From: Cryptomeria japonica
Lineage: Eukaryota; Streptophyta; Pinopsida; Cupressales; Cupressaceae
Assembly (NCBI RefSeq): GCF_030272615.1
Contig: NC_081410.1
Location: 501,854,442 to 501,918,441, forward strand
Direction of reading: 5' to 3'
DNA: 64,000 bases
Shown here: one piece after another, positions 1 through 11,668 of the stretch
How positions within the stretch are numbered: the stretch's first letter is position 1
Layout: each line of letters begins with the position of its first letter
The notes under the pieces: generated by a model
The model's input: only the letters and a program-made list of their open reading frames with translations
Told to the model about the DNA's origin: nothing
Databases searched by the model: none
Made by a program: the position numbers and the translations under genes

Positions 1-758
1 GCAAGTTCACAACTAGTTTTGAAGATATTAAAGTTTTCGTCTTGGAGGGGTGCGATAAAATGTTTAAACTTAATTTTGGGGGATTTAGAGGCTCTGAAAC
101 GCCCTGAAAAGTGGTCATAACCGGTGTAGCGGGTTACAAGGTGATAGAGAACTTCGCGAGCTTTTCGACGCTTCAAACGGTTCGTCAATCGGACACCCGG
201 TTCTCAAGTTATGGCCTCCGGAAGTTTGTACTCCTGAAATAGGAAAAATAATTTGTATCAGATACATAAATGAGCTGTAAAAGGGAGCGACACGTGTTGA
301 TGTGTGCTTTAACATGTCATAGGGCATCTAGAAGGGAGATAAGGTCGGCTACACCTTATTGGGTGGTTTTAGCCCATGGTTTTGTAATACCGTTTGACAG
401 TTTCTTGTATTGTATCTCCTATTTATGAGGTGTGTGAGATAGAGGTTGTGTGTAAGAGAGTCTTATGGCTATTGAGTTGCCTCTGAATCTCTGATTAGTG
501 GTACTCCTGCGAAGAGCTTGCTCTGCAAGTATGTTGTAATCTGTTTTTGATTGCTGAATAAAATATTGAGCTGCTTTTGGAGTGTGGGGTTTTTCTCCCG
601 AAAGGGTTTTCCCCACTTAAATCACTGTGTTGTGGTATGAATGCTATTATATCTATTTCTATTTTTCTATAAATGTTGTAACGATCTGAAAAAGTTTTGC
701 ATTACCCTCCTCTCAAGGTTAGTGTCGGAAGTTGTTTCCGCTACTTAACTTCCTTACA
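1..758 (+). repeat. Partial LTR of Copia family C (truncated by window start)
   Basis: This stretch aligns along its whole length with the two LTRs of element C (49904-50656 and 55024-55776), with scattered substitutions, and ends at the same CTTACA terminus. The first about 140 bp of the LTR lie left of the window, so it cannot be told whether this is a solo LTR or the 3' LTR of a complete element. It ends exactly where LTR sequence of element A resumes at 759, so it is inserted in the 5' LTR of A. The expected 5-bp target duplication would be TGTAA (759-763); its partner is outside the window. Confidence 0.9.
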
Positions 759-1239
759 TGTAAGAACGGTGTCCTCTTAGAGTGCTCCCTTACTTGGAAA
801 CCCTATACCTATAACTAATCTCGTGTGTGCATGAAAGAAGCCTCTCCATGATTTACAGATATGTATTAATCAATTTCATATAGTCATTGCCCCAATGTTT
901 CATTGTTGCAAATTATTATCTCAATGTTTTACTTTTGATTATTGATGTACATTCATGTTGATAAAAAAACATCTTTAATTATAATTGTTGTATAAATGTT
1001 TTGAATGTTTATTCCATATAAAATAATACAAATTTATGAGTAATTAGCTTATCATTGCTTTGAATAATTACTTTTGAGACTATTAAAATATTGTTTCAGC
1101 ACTTCAAAATAATAGTAAACTAAACTATTTATCTTAGGTAAAAGGTTAATTATAATAGGTTTAACTTAATATTTGATTTATTTAACCCGCTACTAATACC
1201 TAATACCTAATTAATCATCGAGGAAAAATTACCATTTCA
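759..1239 (+). repeat. 5' LTR of element A (3' part)
   Basis: These 481 bp align with 10938-11418 without large gaps, and both copies end in ACCATTTCA. The copy here is followed at once by a primer-binding site, which identifies it as the 5' LTR. Its first about 393 bp are displaced to the left of the window by the inserted family-C LTR. Confidence 0.88.
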
Positions 1240-1241
1240 TT

Positions 1242-1253
1242 TGGTATCAGAGC
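1242..1253 (+). promoter_or_regulatory. Primer-binding site of element A
   Basis: TGGTATCAGAGC lies 2 bp after the LTR end. It is the complement of the initiator-methionine tRNA 3' end used by plant Copia elements, and the same 12-mer stands at 4185 and 50659 in elements B and C. Confidence 0.9.
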
Positions 1254-3860
1254 CAAATCGATCTAGAAAGCCTACACAAAATCATCCAATTTTATTTGAT
1301 TTTATTGCTACACATTTATCTCTGTTGCATTACAAATTAGAAAATAAATCATGAAGACAATAAAATAGTAATTGCTCTTTACTTTATATTTTTATTTATC
1401 ATTAGATTCCTTATAAATTATTTGCCAAAATATTTAACCCCCTTCATAAATTAATTCAATTGTCATGCAAACCAAAACAATGAAAATAAACAAATACTAG
1501 GGTTTAGTTATAAGCCGAACATTTATCATGCATATGAAAATATGTTTTAGCATCCATTTAAAGTGTAGCTTCAAAAGAACAAGTCTACGATTTTTTTTGA
1601 AGAAAAGCCCTTCCTAAACAAAAAAGTTGTAAGTTTGGACATGTACACTTATTTCTCCATTTTTACCTAGTTTGGAAGAAATCCTATCCAAATCCACACT
1701 CATTTTTCTCAACAACAATATTAATTTAAAGAGAAGAAAAAATAAAAATGATATACTTTCCTTTAAGAAATCAGCTTCCACCTCTCCAAATCTATTCCCA
1801 AATTCGGCTTACTACTTGCCATCCACGTATAGCTAAGAAATAAAATAATCTACATCTTTATTAAAGTAGTAAAGTGATTCTAGGCCCATGCTACAATTAA
1901 AATTTACCACTGAGATTACTACTGTGCTTAAAACTTTAACACAACAAATTATAACTAAAGAATTGAGATTAAAAACATCCAAACTGAAAGCAGTACTTAA
2001 GCCCTTCCAACTTTGGAGTTAAAGATTAGAAATCCAAATAGTTAATAAATAAAACATCTCAATCAAACTATAGTTATCATTGTGATAGAATATTGCCATC
2101 TTCTTGAAATAGTGCTCTAGTATCTACTATAAATATCATTCTTTTGAATTCAAATCTATGCGGCTACAAGATAATTTTTAAGATTTTTGGCTTTTCATTG
2201 ATGACAATAATATAGATACCTATTATCCATTCTTTCTAAAGCCTTGTTGTAGTTTTGGTAGAAATTATTGTCTTCCCTCTGCAGTTTTCTTTTTACTGGA
2301 AAACAATCATTTTTTTGTCTCTTCTCAAATCTACTCTCAAGATTATCTACGTGAATAATAGGGTTGCAAATTGAATATTAAGTTTCAAATCATGATAAAT
2401 ATGTTTCCCAAAAAAATTATTTACTCATTTACCCAACATTGAAAGCTTTAAATCTGCATCTAATGTATCTTTTACCTAAAAGTAAACTCACTATCCACGT
2501 TAGAAAATTTTAAGATTATACTAGATAAACCTTGAAGTATGTCACACTAATTTGGGAAAACAAATAAAAAATGCATATCATAATAAATGAATGTAATTGT
2601 ATTTGTGAGTTGAGAATTTAAAATCAGCAATTAACCTACTACAAATATATAACCATGATTGACTAATTTCATTACATCGAATAACCATGATTTGAATTAA
2701 GTCAAATCAAATCATCCAGATTTTCAATTCATATTTTATTTCCAGCTAATGTCATCCTCTAATAATAGATGTTCAGAAAATGTGATTTATGAATTTGCTT
2801 TGCCATTTAGATGTTTCAGATTTGCGAAATTCTATTGGAAAGAATTTTGTGAAACTATTTTATTGATTGTATGTTTGAGTTCCTAACATGAGGCTTGGAT
2901 TGATTATTGTAAATTGCACAACTAGGTCTCTTTTAACCATAATAAAATCAACCAACCAAAGTAAATATAGTGATGAATTTGAGTTGATTTGTCAAAAAAA
3001 AAAAAAACTAAAACAAGTTTACTAGAAAATCTCTAAAACTTCTTTACATCTAATATATATTTTCCATGACTTTGTACATCATAATTAAGGCTGAGGGTTG
3101 AACCACCATTAAATTAATATTGTTGAAATTATCTCAAGTAAAAAAATCCTACAATATATTGTTAAAAGGATTTTATGTGCTTTAACTTCTGGAAACTTGA
3201 TAGCCACTATCATATACAACTAAAATTTTATGATTTATATGACATGTCGTAGACAACTATGGACTTTAGCTTCAAGTTGGTATTGTTCAACGATCAAATA
3301 TTTGAGAGATTGTATACCATATGCAGCTCATTCAATAAAGGAATAAATGCATCATTTCAAAGGGGTTCAAAACTCTTCCATCATTCGTTATTTCTCTACA
3401 TGGTGATATTAGCTACATATTTCTAAATGAGTCATGAACATTACCAATATCAACGTATATCTCACCTTAGTCATATTACACACTAGTCTGTATCACAATA
3501 GAGAGAAATCAAACAGGTCATAGTTTCTAATAGGAAGGCAACTTCATTTCATTGGTATGTACATTGTATTTAAGCTACATTGTGAGCCCATATTCCATAG
3601 GTCCCAAGATCAATTTGACATATAGAAAATAAGATATTTAAATGAGTTAAAACATTATAAGAGAAAACATGGGGACATGTTGAACATTAAGGGGGAGAAG
3701 CAACTTTTAAATTTTTATGTCTGAATAGATTAGTATCATTGAATTCAAATTCAAATTCAAATACCTTAGTTTCTTAAACAAAAGAAAGGTTAGAACCATT
3801 TTCTATGAAGGATTTTGTGGGTAGTCATAACCTATTATTGTTTCTTTTATGATGCTAGTA
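1254..3860 (+). mobile_element. Element A internal region, left part (non-coding)
   Basis: About 2.6 kb of AT-rich DNA between the primer-binding site of A and the insertion point of B. I found no gag, protease, integrase, RT or RNase H motif in any frame and no long ORF. Together with 9890-10544 the internal region is about 3.3 kb, so A looks like a non-autonomous LTR element that relied on proteins of another Copia. A purine-rich block (AAGGGGGAGAAGC) lies near 3690. The region may instead be a coding element decayed past recognition. Confidence 0.65.
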
Positions 3861-3865
3861 ATACG
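3861..3865. repeat. Target-site duplication of element B, left
   Basis: ATACG directly precedes the TG of the 5' LTR and recurs as 9885-9889 directly after the CA of the 3' LTR. Confidence 0.93.
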
Positions 3866-4184
3866 TGTTAGAGTAAAGTAATTAATTAACTTTACTCTCC
3901 TCTTAAGATTTCTCTTTATGCATACATTAGTCATTTAATAATTAATATTTAATTATTAAATGCTCTCACCTTAGGGTTAGGTTTTCCTTTCGATGTTTAT
4001 CTCCTTTATAAGGATTGATCTCTTGTATTATTGTTATTCTCTTGATTCATTTTTCTCTGATAAGAAATCTTTTCACTTTGTCAGAGCCAAAACCCTTGTA
4101 TTCGTTCTCTCTCTTTCTCTGTGACAGGTTTCTTGCATGCAGGTTTCTTTGGGTTTTGTGGATTTGTATTTCTCAAATCCTACA
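3866..4184 (+). repeat. 5' LTR of element B
   Basis: A 319-bp LTR nearly identical to 9566-9884. A likely TATA box, TTTATAAG, lies at 4005-4012. Near its start, GAGTAAAGT (3871-3879) and ACTTTACTC (3889-3897) form a perfect 9-bp inverted repeat around a 9-nt AT loop. Confidence 0.95.
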
Positions 4185-4196
4185 TGGTATCAGAGC
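4185..4196 (+). promoter_or_regulatory. Primer-binding site of element B
   Basis: TGGTATCAGAGC abuts the LTR end with no spacer and is complementary to the initiator-methionine tRNA 3' end. Confidence 0.93.
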
Positions 4197-5315
4197 TGGA
4201 TCTACTGTAGCTTGTTCAGACTTTTGAAAGATTTTGAGATCCAGGTTTTGATTGCATCAGATCTGTGTTTGTCTTCTGTTTTTTATTTTGGAATAGGGGG
4301 TATTTTTTTGGTGCACTTTGAGCCCAAACGGACCTCACCGTTGAGCTCGTAGCACCCAAAAACCCCTATTTCCATATAAAATTCATCCGATTTGGACACA
4401 GTTGCTCCAGAAGGCAAATTTTTTTATGCCCCAAGGCCGTACGACCCTGGGGCATGCAGAACGAGGCGAAAATTCAAAAAAAAATTCAAAAAAATATAAA
4501 AAGATGCAGCTTTTTATTACAAAAAGGGTGCAGCTAGTTCATTACTAGTGCGCCACTGGTGCGCAGCCCGGCGGCCACTGCCCAGCTGCCGCCTCCGGCG
4601 GTAACCACTGCCGCGCCGCCCAGTGACGACCGCCACCCGCGCGCCGCCCGCGCGCCGCCCGTCCTCCACCACTGCCCCTACACCGCCCTTGTGCCGCCAG
4701 CCCCTGCATTAGCTCCTGGTTTCCCAACGGACCAGGGGCTTATTTTTTTAAGCCCTTGAGGGCTATAAGGGCCTTTTTGGAGCTGTTTTTACAAAATTGG
4801 GCATAACTCGGGAGTCCGATCTCCGTTTTTCAAAAATGAATAGGCGTTGGAAATCTGACTCCAAGCCCGTTCTCATGGTGTAGGAATTTTTTCAAATTTC
4901 TCTAGTTTGATTGCATTTTTTCGCAGTCAAAGTCTAGAGAGCCTTTTTGCACTCTGAGGGGCATAACTTGCTCGTTTTTGCTCCGTTTTTCAAAAGCGAA
5001 TAGGCGTCGGAAAGGTGGTTCTGTGCTCTTTCTAGATCTACTATTTATTTCATCAGTAAATTCTTCAGGTGCTCATAATTGTTTCTCAACCCGTTACTGC
5101 TTTCTATCATTTTTGGGCTTTCAGTTTGTACTGGGGATTAGGTTTTTGCATTGTGGGGGGTGTTTTTCTCTTTCTTTCTATTATTTACATCAGAAAACTA
5201 GAATATACAAACACCCAAACAAATAATCAAACCCCTTTTGCATCTTCTGTCTAGTTCTAAAAGACCACTTAATAAAATTAAAAAAATTCAGAGCAGTTGA
5301 GGCACAGTTTACAGG
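4197..5315 (+). other. Long untranslated leader of element B with a GC-rich island
   Basis: About 1.1 kb separates the primer-binding site from the gag ATG. 4549-4708 is extremely GC-rich (runs of CCGCC, CGCGCCGCCCG) in an otherwise AT-rich window. Two imperfect copies of an about 80-bp unit follow (4771-4853 and 4941-5013), each with GGCATAACT, then CTCCGTTTTTCAAAA and GAATAGGCGT. Small ORFs in both strands of the GC island have biased composition and are not called. Confidence 0.8.
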
Positions 5316-8300
5316 ATGGCAGACAAACCTATTGACTCTCTCACACTGCATAATTACCACACTTGGAAGGGTCGCATGATGACTCTTCTCCAGTCTAGAG
5401 GGTTATGGTCCTGTTTGGATGAGATTCAACCTCAATTGACACGTCCCTTTAAGGTTATGCAGCACAGGAACAATATGGATCAGGCTATGGGATTGATGGC
5501 TTTACACATTTCTGACAGTCTCCAGTTTCATCTTGAGGGTTGTCTCACTCCTCGAGCCATTTGGACCAAGTTTGAAGGACTTTTTGGTACTGTCAACGAG
5601 TTCAGAGCTTTACAGCTTGAGGCAGAGTTAACTTCCTTGGTACCTGATTCATTTCCCTTTATTAAGGACCTTCTGATGAAGTTCAAACAACAAAGATCTA
5701 TCTTGCAGGGTTGTGGTAAGACTAAGACTGATACAGAGTGCATTTTCCTGATCCTCTCCAAGCTTCGGGGTCCATTTCAGATCTTCTCTTCGACCTTCTA
5801 TTCCACCATGGATGCCTTGGGTGCTTGACATGTCATGCCTTCTTTTGAGGTCTTTTGTGATCGTCTGACTCGTGAGAAAGCTAAGCTTAAGCAGTTGGAT
5901 TCACTTTCAGGTTCACAGAACCAAGCATTGGTAGCCTAGTCCTCCAAAGGAAAACAGAAGCAGAAACCGAAGCCTAAGAAAGATTCAGAGGCTAGTGAGA
6001 ATCCCTCCAAGCCACCACCTAAGTTTGATTCAAAACCACAGTCCAATTCTAAACAGGGCAAATCTTCAAAGTCTGGTGAGTCTTCCTCCAAGACTAAGAA
6101 GAAATCAGGTGATCCTTGCAATTTTTGTGGCAAGGAAGGACATCCCGTTTCCAGGTGTTGGAAACGTTTAGAGGATTTGGAGGAAGCCATGCAACAGCAT
6201 AATATCAGTGCACCACAGCCTCCTTCACAGCCCACAGGGAAAGGTCATGCTCTTTCTGCACGAGCATTGTCCTCCGCATCCACTTAGATTCTAGATTCTG
6301 GTGCCTCTCACCATATGACACACACAGAGGATTTGGTCACCGCTCTTGCCCCTACCGGCACTAGACATATTGCAGTTGGTGACTCAGCACAACTTTCCGT
6401 TCAGGGTTCTGGTACTGTTTCATTGGATGGTGGTTGTCTTCAGGATGTGCTTTTGGTTCCTGACATTTCGACAAACCTTCTATCCATTTATCAGATTTGC
6501 CACTCTGGCTCTGGTAAGACAGTTGAGTTCTCACCTCATGATGTGGTTATTCGAGATCTTCATGATCCTGACTTGGTTGTGGCTACTGGGAGTGTGGATT
6601 ATGCATCTCACTTATATAGTTTTGATGGCTTTGAGAGTTCAGACACTATTGGTTCCTCTCTTATAGCACATGCAGATTCAGTGAGCAGGCTTTGGCATGA
6701 GCATTTTGGCCATGTCAATTACAGATATCTACAGCAAATGAGTACACAGGAACTTGTGATTGGGCTTCCACATATTTCTTGTACGGATGGTGTATGTCGT
6801 GGTTGTGTTCTTGGCAAACATCATCGAGATCCTTTTCCTAAGGGTCGAGCCTCTCGTGCTAGGGCAGCCCTAGAGTTGGTACACAGTGATCTTATGTCCT
6901 TTCCGACTCTTTCCTTTTCAGGGGCCCGTTATGTGCTCACTTTTATTGATGACTTCTCCAGACGTACATGGGTGTACTTTCTTAAGTACAAGTCTGATGT
7001 CTTTGACTCATTTAGGATTTTTAAGACATTTCTGGAGAAGCAATCTGGACTTTCTATCAGGAGGATACGCACAGATAATGGGGGGGAGTATGTAAATCAG
7101 GCTTTCAGAGATTTTTGTACTGAGCATGGTTTACAGCATCAGTTTATAGGTCCTTACACCCCTCAGCAGAATGGTGTTGCTGAGAGAAAGAACAGAACCT
7201 TACAGGAGATGGCAAATTGTATGATACAGTCTCGAGCTATGAGTTCTTCATTTTGGGCTGAGGCAGTCAATTGTGCCAATTATATTCAGAATCGGATGCC
7301 TCATAAGGCATTGCGACATATGAATCCTAAGGAGGCTTGGACCCATGTCAAGCCTGATGTTTCTACATTCCAAGTTTTTGGTAGTGAGGCTTGGGCATTT
7401 ATTCCTAATGCTCAACAAAACGCCATGGAGAGGAAGAGCCGACCACTCATATTTGTTGGCTACTGTGAGGATGTTAAGGCATACAAGTTGTTTGATCCTG
7501 ATTCCAGAGAGGTCCTGTTTTGGTGGGATGTCCAGTTTGATGAGTGTTATCCTCAGATGGATTCTCCATCCCTAGCTTCTCCCTCATTGCCTACTCCTTC
7601 CTCTTCATCTCTTGAGGATTACTTATCTCTTGAGGATGATGTAGATGATGATCCACCATCTCCACCACCACCAGTTGCTCCATCTTTGCCGAAGTGGGCC
7701 CGTGATACTGTTGATGCAGCTGGTTCTTTGGCAGGTGATCCTTCAGATACTTATCGCACTCATGCTCAGACATCTGGTTCTAGTCTTTTGAGTCATGCCA
7801 TTTCAGATGATCCTCAAAAGTTTTCAGAGGTGACAAGACACCTTGAGTGGGATAGGGCCATGGATGAGGAGTATTCTTCTTTGATGAAGAATCATACTTG
7901 GGATCTTTGTCCTCTTCCTAAGGGAAGAAAGTTGGTTCGGTGCAAGTGGGTGTATCATACCAAGTATGCTGCAGATGGTTCTATTGATAAGTATAAGGCC
8001 CGTCTTGTTGCGAAGTGGTTTTCTCGGGTAGAGGGTATTGATTACTCTGAGACCTTTGCTCCTGTCGCCAAGATGAATTCTATACGCTTGGTACTTTCAC
8101 TTGCAGCTTCACAGGGATGGATAGTGTTTCAGATGGATGTGAAGAGTGCCTTCTTGCATGGAGACCTACATGAGGAGATCTATATGGAGCAACCTCAGGG
8201 ATTTGTGCAGGACACTTCTTTGGTTTGCAGACTTCGTCGTTTATTGTATGGTCTCAAACAAGCCCCCAGGGCTTGGTATGAGAAGATGGACTCTTTCCTG

Positions 8301-9344
8301 CTTTCCTCTCATTTCAAACGCTATCATTTCGATCACACTGTGTATATTCAGCGTCAGGAGGGTGATCTTTTGATTCTTGTGCTATATGTAGATGATCTCA
8401 TTCTTACAGGTAGCTCATCCTCCATGATTCAGAGTGTTCAGAGAGCTTTGATGGAGTAGTTTGAGATGACAGATCTTGGTCTCTTGCACTTCTTTCTAGG
8501 TCTACAGGTTATTCAGTCTTCGGATGGGATTTCCATCTTTCAGGAGAAGTATGCTCTTGATATGCTTCAGCGATTTGGCATGCTTGATTGCAAGTTTTCC
8601 CCCACTCCATTTCAGTCAGGTGTTGTTTTGTCTTCCACTTGCTCTACTCCTTCAGTAGACCCCACTTTATACAGGCAGTTGGTTGGCAGTTTGTTGTACC
8701 TGACACATTCTCGTCCTGATCTTTCCTTTGCGGTTGGCCTTGTCTCTCGATTCTCCCATGATCCTCATGAGAGCCATTGGCAAGTAGCCAAACGTATTTT
8801 GAGATACATTCGGGGAACCACACATTATGACATTCACTACACTTCAGGATCCCCTCACATCATTGGCTTCATTGACTCCGATTGGGCTGGTGATGTCCAT
8901 GATCGGAAATCTACTTCTAGCTTCATTTTTTGCGTTGGTTCTGGTCCTATTACATGGTCTTGCAAGAAGCAGTCTGCTATTGCATTATCATCTATTGAGG
9001 CTGAGTACCGTGCAACAGTGTTAGCCAGTCAGGAGGTTTTATGGCTTCGGCAGTCGATGACAGAGTTTGGGTTTCCTCTAGATTGTCCCACTACTCTTTG
9101 GTGCGACAATCAGAGTGCCATTCATATTTCTTGCAACCCAGTGGAGCATCAGCGGACAAAGCACATTGAAATCCACATGCACTTCATCAGACAGTTGATT
9201 CAGGATGGTTCTCTCATCTTGGAGTACATACCTACAGAGGAGCAGGTTGCAGACATCTTCACTAAACCTTTGGCATCTCCGCGCTATCTTCAGTTGCGCT
9301 CTATGCTTGGGGTGAAGGAAGTTGTCCTTGGGGGGTCTCAGTGA
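5316..9344 (+). pseudogene. Copia gag-pol polyprotein of element B (four nonsense codons)
   Basis: One frame runs from ATG 5316 to TGA at 9342-9344 (1342 sense codons if the stops are read through). It is broken only by TGA 5826-5828, TAG 5937-5939, TAG 6285-6287 and TAG 8457-8459. Visible domains: gag with the UBN2-like start (YHTWKGRM); a CCHC knuckle CNFCGKEGHPVSRC (6117-6158); the protease ILDSGASHHM (6288 onward); integrase with HH-CC finger, HSDL, RTDNGGEY and QQNGVAERKNRT; RT with CKWVY, MDVKSAFLHGDL, YGLKQAPRAW and LYVDD; and RNase H with SDWAGD, SIEAEY, CDNQSA and FTKPL. All four stops can arise by one C-to-T or G-to-A transition (for example TGG to TAG before the protease motif). 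VAKWF replaces the usual VAKGF/Y in RT. The product would act in cytoplasmic virus-like particles and in integration. Confidence 0.95.
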
Positions 9345-9553
9345 GGCCTTCCTTCCTTCATGTTTTCTTTTCAGCATGTTTCTGTATCTCTTTTTGGAGA
9401 GGAGTTTTTTCCCACTGGGTTTTCTCCTTTACTCCGCTTTATAGAGATTTTCTTGTATTCGGGTACCTGATCAGGCCTGGTTGCCGGGACCCTCTTTTGC
9501 ATTGTAGTTCCTTTGCTTTCTTCTACATTGTTTGTAGTTGCATTGTAGCTCAT

Positions 9554-9565
9554 CTTAAGGGGGGG
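9554..9565 (+). promoter_or_regulatory. Polypurine tract of element B
   Basis: CTTAAGGGGGGG directly precedes the TG of the 3' LTR, the expected position of the plus-strand primer. Confidence 0.9.
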
Positions 9566-9884
9566 TGTTAGAGTAAAGTAATTAATTAACTTTACTCTCC
9601 TCTTAAGATTTCTCTTTATGCATACATTAGTCATTTAATAATTAATATTTAATTATTAAATGCTCTCACCTTAGGGTTAGGTTTTCCTTTCGGTGTTGAT
9701 CTCCTTTATAAGGATTGATCTCTTGTATTATTGTTATTCTCTTGATTCATTTTTCTCTGATAAGAAATCTTTTCACTTTGTCAGAGCCAAAACCCTTGTA
9801 TTCATTCTCTCTCTTTCTCTGTGACAGGTTTCTTGCATGCAGGTTTCTTTGGGTTCTATGGATTTGTATTTCTCAAATCCTACA
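9566..9884 (+). repeat. 3' LTR of element B
   Basis: 319 bp matching 3866-4184 with about five substitutions. It is followed by the target duplication ATACG (9885-9889). Confidence 0.95.
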
Positions 9885-9889
9885 ATACG

Positions 9890-10544
9890 TTCTTAAGTAC
9901 TATATTCATATATTTTACTTTGTTATTGGACCTGATCAACCCAATAACCATGTACATGTACTTTATTTTATAGCCAAAGATGATACTCATGTAGACTAGA
10001 ATACATGAATATCGTCTTGAAAGATATGTTGTATACATAGTGAAGAGTGGTACATACTATGGGACATGCATGTCATTCACTAAGTAAATGTTATGTCAAC
10101 ATAGATGATACTTTTAAATTTAATGTGGAACTTACGTATTAAAATATCTATATTAAAGAAAATGGATTACATAATAAGACAAGTTGAGGACATTGAAATA
10201 TATGAGATTAAGCATTATTAATTTCTACAATGAAAATTTGGGATATAATTGTAAGATATATGTGTTCTTGTCATAATTTTTTATTTGCAAAGTGAATCCC
10301 TTGGAATTACTTGTTAATTTAAGCTAGAATAGAAGGATATTTAGGAATTCAAGGAAGGAAAAATAAATAAAAAATACATATATAATAGATGAAGTAATAA
10401 TTAAAAAAAATAAATAAAAATTTATGAAAAACAAGAATGTCCAATATCTATTTCTTCAATTATTAATTATGTGTACTTATTTAAGCTATGATGCATATGC
10501 ATCTCCTGCTATTGAGGATAATAGCTAAATTAAAGGGGGATAAA
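9890..10544 (+). mobile_element. Element A internal region, right part, with polypurine tract
   Basis: The right part of the body of A resumes after element B. It has no recognisable coding motif. AAAGGGGGATAAA at 10532-10544 abuts the TG of the following LTR and is the polypurine tract. Confidence 0.75.
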
Positions 10545-11418
10545 TGTTATGGGAGTTTTTCCCGTGAAAGAATTCTTAATAAAAGAATATATAAATCAAA
10601 GCAATTAAAAAAATATTATTATAATGAAAGGGTGTGATTTTTGGTAAAGTCTCTTGTGACATTATATAAACCTATGAATTAATAGAGAAGGGACACATCA
10701 GAGAAGAAGACAAGAGAAGGATAAATTAAAGGGACCACAAGAGAGGGGATGGTTAAGGTCTGGTTGGTGGGCATTGGGCATTGGAGAAGGGGCATACAGT
10801 GTGTGTCCAACTCGCGGTATAACGTATAACCGAGAGTGTCCTGGCTAGGGCTGTGTTTATTTCATGTTGTGAAGGCATGTGGGGTTCTGTGTAAAGAACC
10901 GTGTTTATTTCATGTCGTGAAGGCATGTGGGGTTTTGTGTAAGAACCGTGTCCTCCTGGAGTGCTCCCTTGCCTGGAGATCTTATACCTATAACTAATCC
11001 TCTGCATGCAGGAAAGTAGCCTCTCTGTGATTTACATATATGTATTAATCAATTTCATATAGTCATTTCCATAATGTTTCATTGTTGCAAATTATTATCT
11101 AAATGTTTTATTATTGATTATTGATGTACATTCATGTTGATAAAAAAACATCTTTAATTATAATTATTGTATAAATGTTTTGAATATTCATTCCATATAC
11201 AATAATACAAATTTATGAGTAATTAGTTTATCATTGCTTTGAATAATTACTTTTGAGACTATTAAAATATTGTGTTAGCACTTCAAAATAATAGTAAATT
11301 AAACTATTTATCTTAGGTAAAGGGTTAATTACATTAGGTTTAACTTAATATTTGATTTATTTCACCTGCTACTAATACCTAATACCTAATTATTCATAGG
11401 GGAAAAATTACCATTTCA
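10545..11418 (+). repeat. 3' LTR of element A
   Basis: An 874-bp LTR from TGTTATGGGAG to ACCATTTCA. Its last 481 bp match 759-1239. It holds a tandem duplication of a 47-48-bp unit at 10853-10900 and 10901-10947 (GTGTTTATTTCATG ... GTAAGAACC). The matching 5' LTR was split by the family-C LTR at the end of this duplicated segment. Confidence 0.9.
10853..10947 (+). repeat. 48-bp tandem duplication in LTR of A
   Basis: Two adjacent units differ by two substitutions and one 1-bp indel. Their role is unknown; repeated units of this kind in U3 often affect promoter strength, but nothing here shows that. Confidence 0.85.
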
Positions 11419-11668
11419 AAAGCTAACTATCTTGATTCAAAAGATTCTTAAAGAATATTTATAGTTCTCGAAGCCCTTCAGGTTCTTAGATTTGGAATTG
11501 TATGCAAAAATGTAGAAAACTTATTGCTTCCTTACCTTTCTTAGGAAATACATGACAAGAAGAAACCCTTGTTTTGGGAGGATTCCTGGAATGAATTTCC
11601 TCCATAAGAAGATTGGAGCATATGGAGGAATTCAAATAGTCTTAAAAATCTATATTGGGAGCTAAGGT

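Larger units (their letters stand above)
3866..9884 (+). mobile_element. Complete Copia LTR retrotransposon B
   Basis: A 6019-bp element with two 319-bp LTRs (TGTTAG...CCTACA), a primer-binding site, a long leader, one gag-pol reading frame, a polypurine tract and a perfect 5-bp target duplication. Domain order protease-integrase-RT-RNase H assigns it to Copia. I counted about 5 LTR differences (roughly 1.6%), so insertion was fairly recent compared with most relics here. It sits inside element A. The coding frame has four nonsense codons and no frameshift, so the copy is not autonomous as it stands. Confidence 0.95.

Noticed and set aside
115-327. Minus-strand ORF of about 70-80 codons present in all three family-C LTR copies (also 49986-50228 and 55106-55348)
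   Set aside because: The conservation follows from the LTR sequence itself; differences between copies do not favour synonymous sites and there are no protein features.
4545-4759. Overlapping Ala/Pro/Arg-rich ORFs on both strands
   Set aside because: They lie in the GC-rich island of the element B leader; both strands are open because of composition.
3866-9344. Programmed stop-codon readthrough or recoding as an explanation for the in-frame stops of element B
   Set aside because: Four separate stops, including one inside RT, and similar stops in element C fit mutational decay; no conserved context follows the stops.
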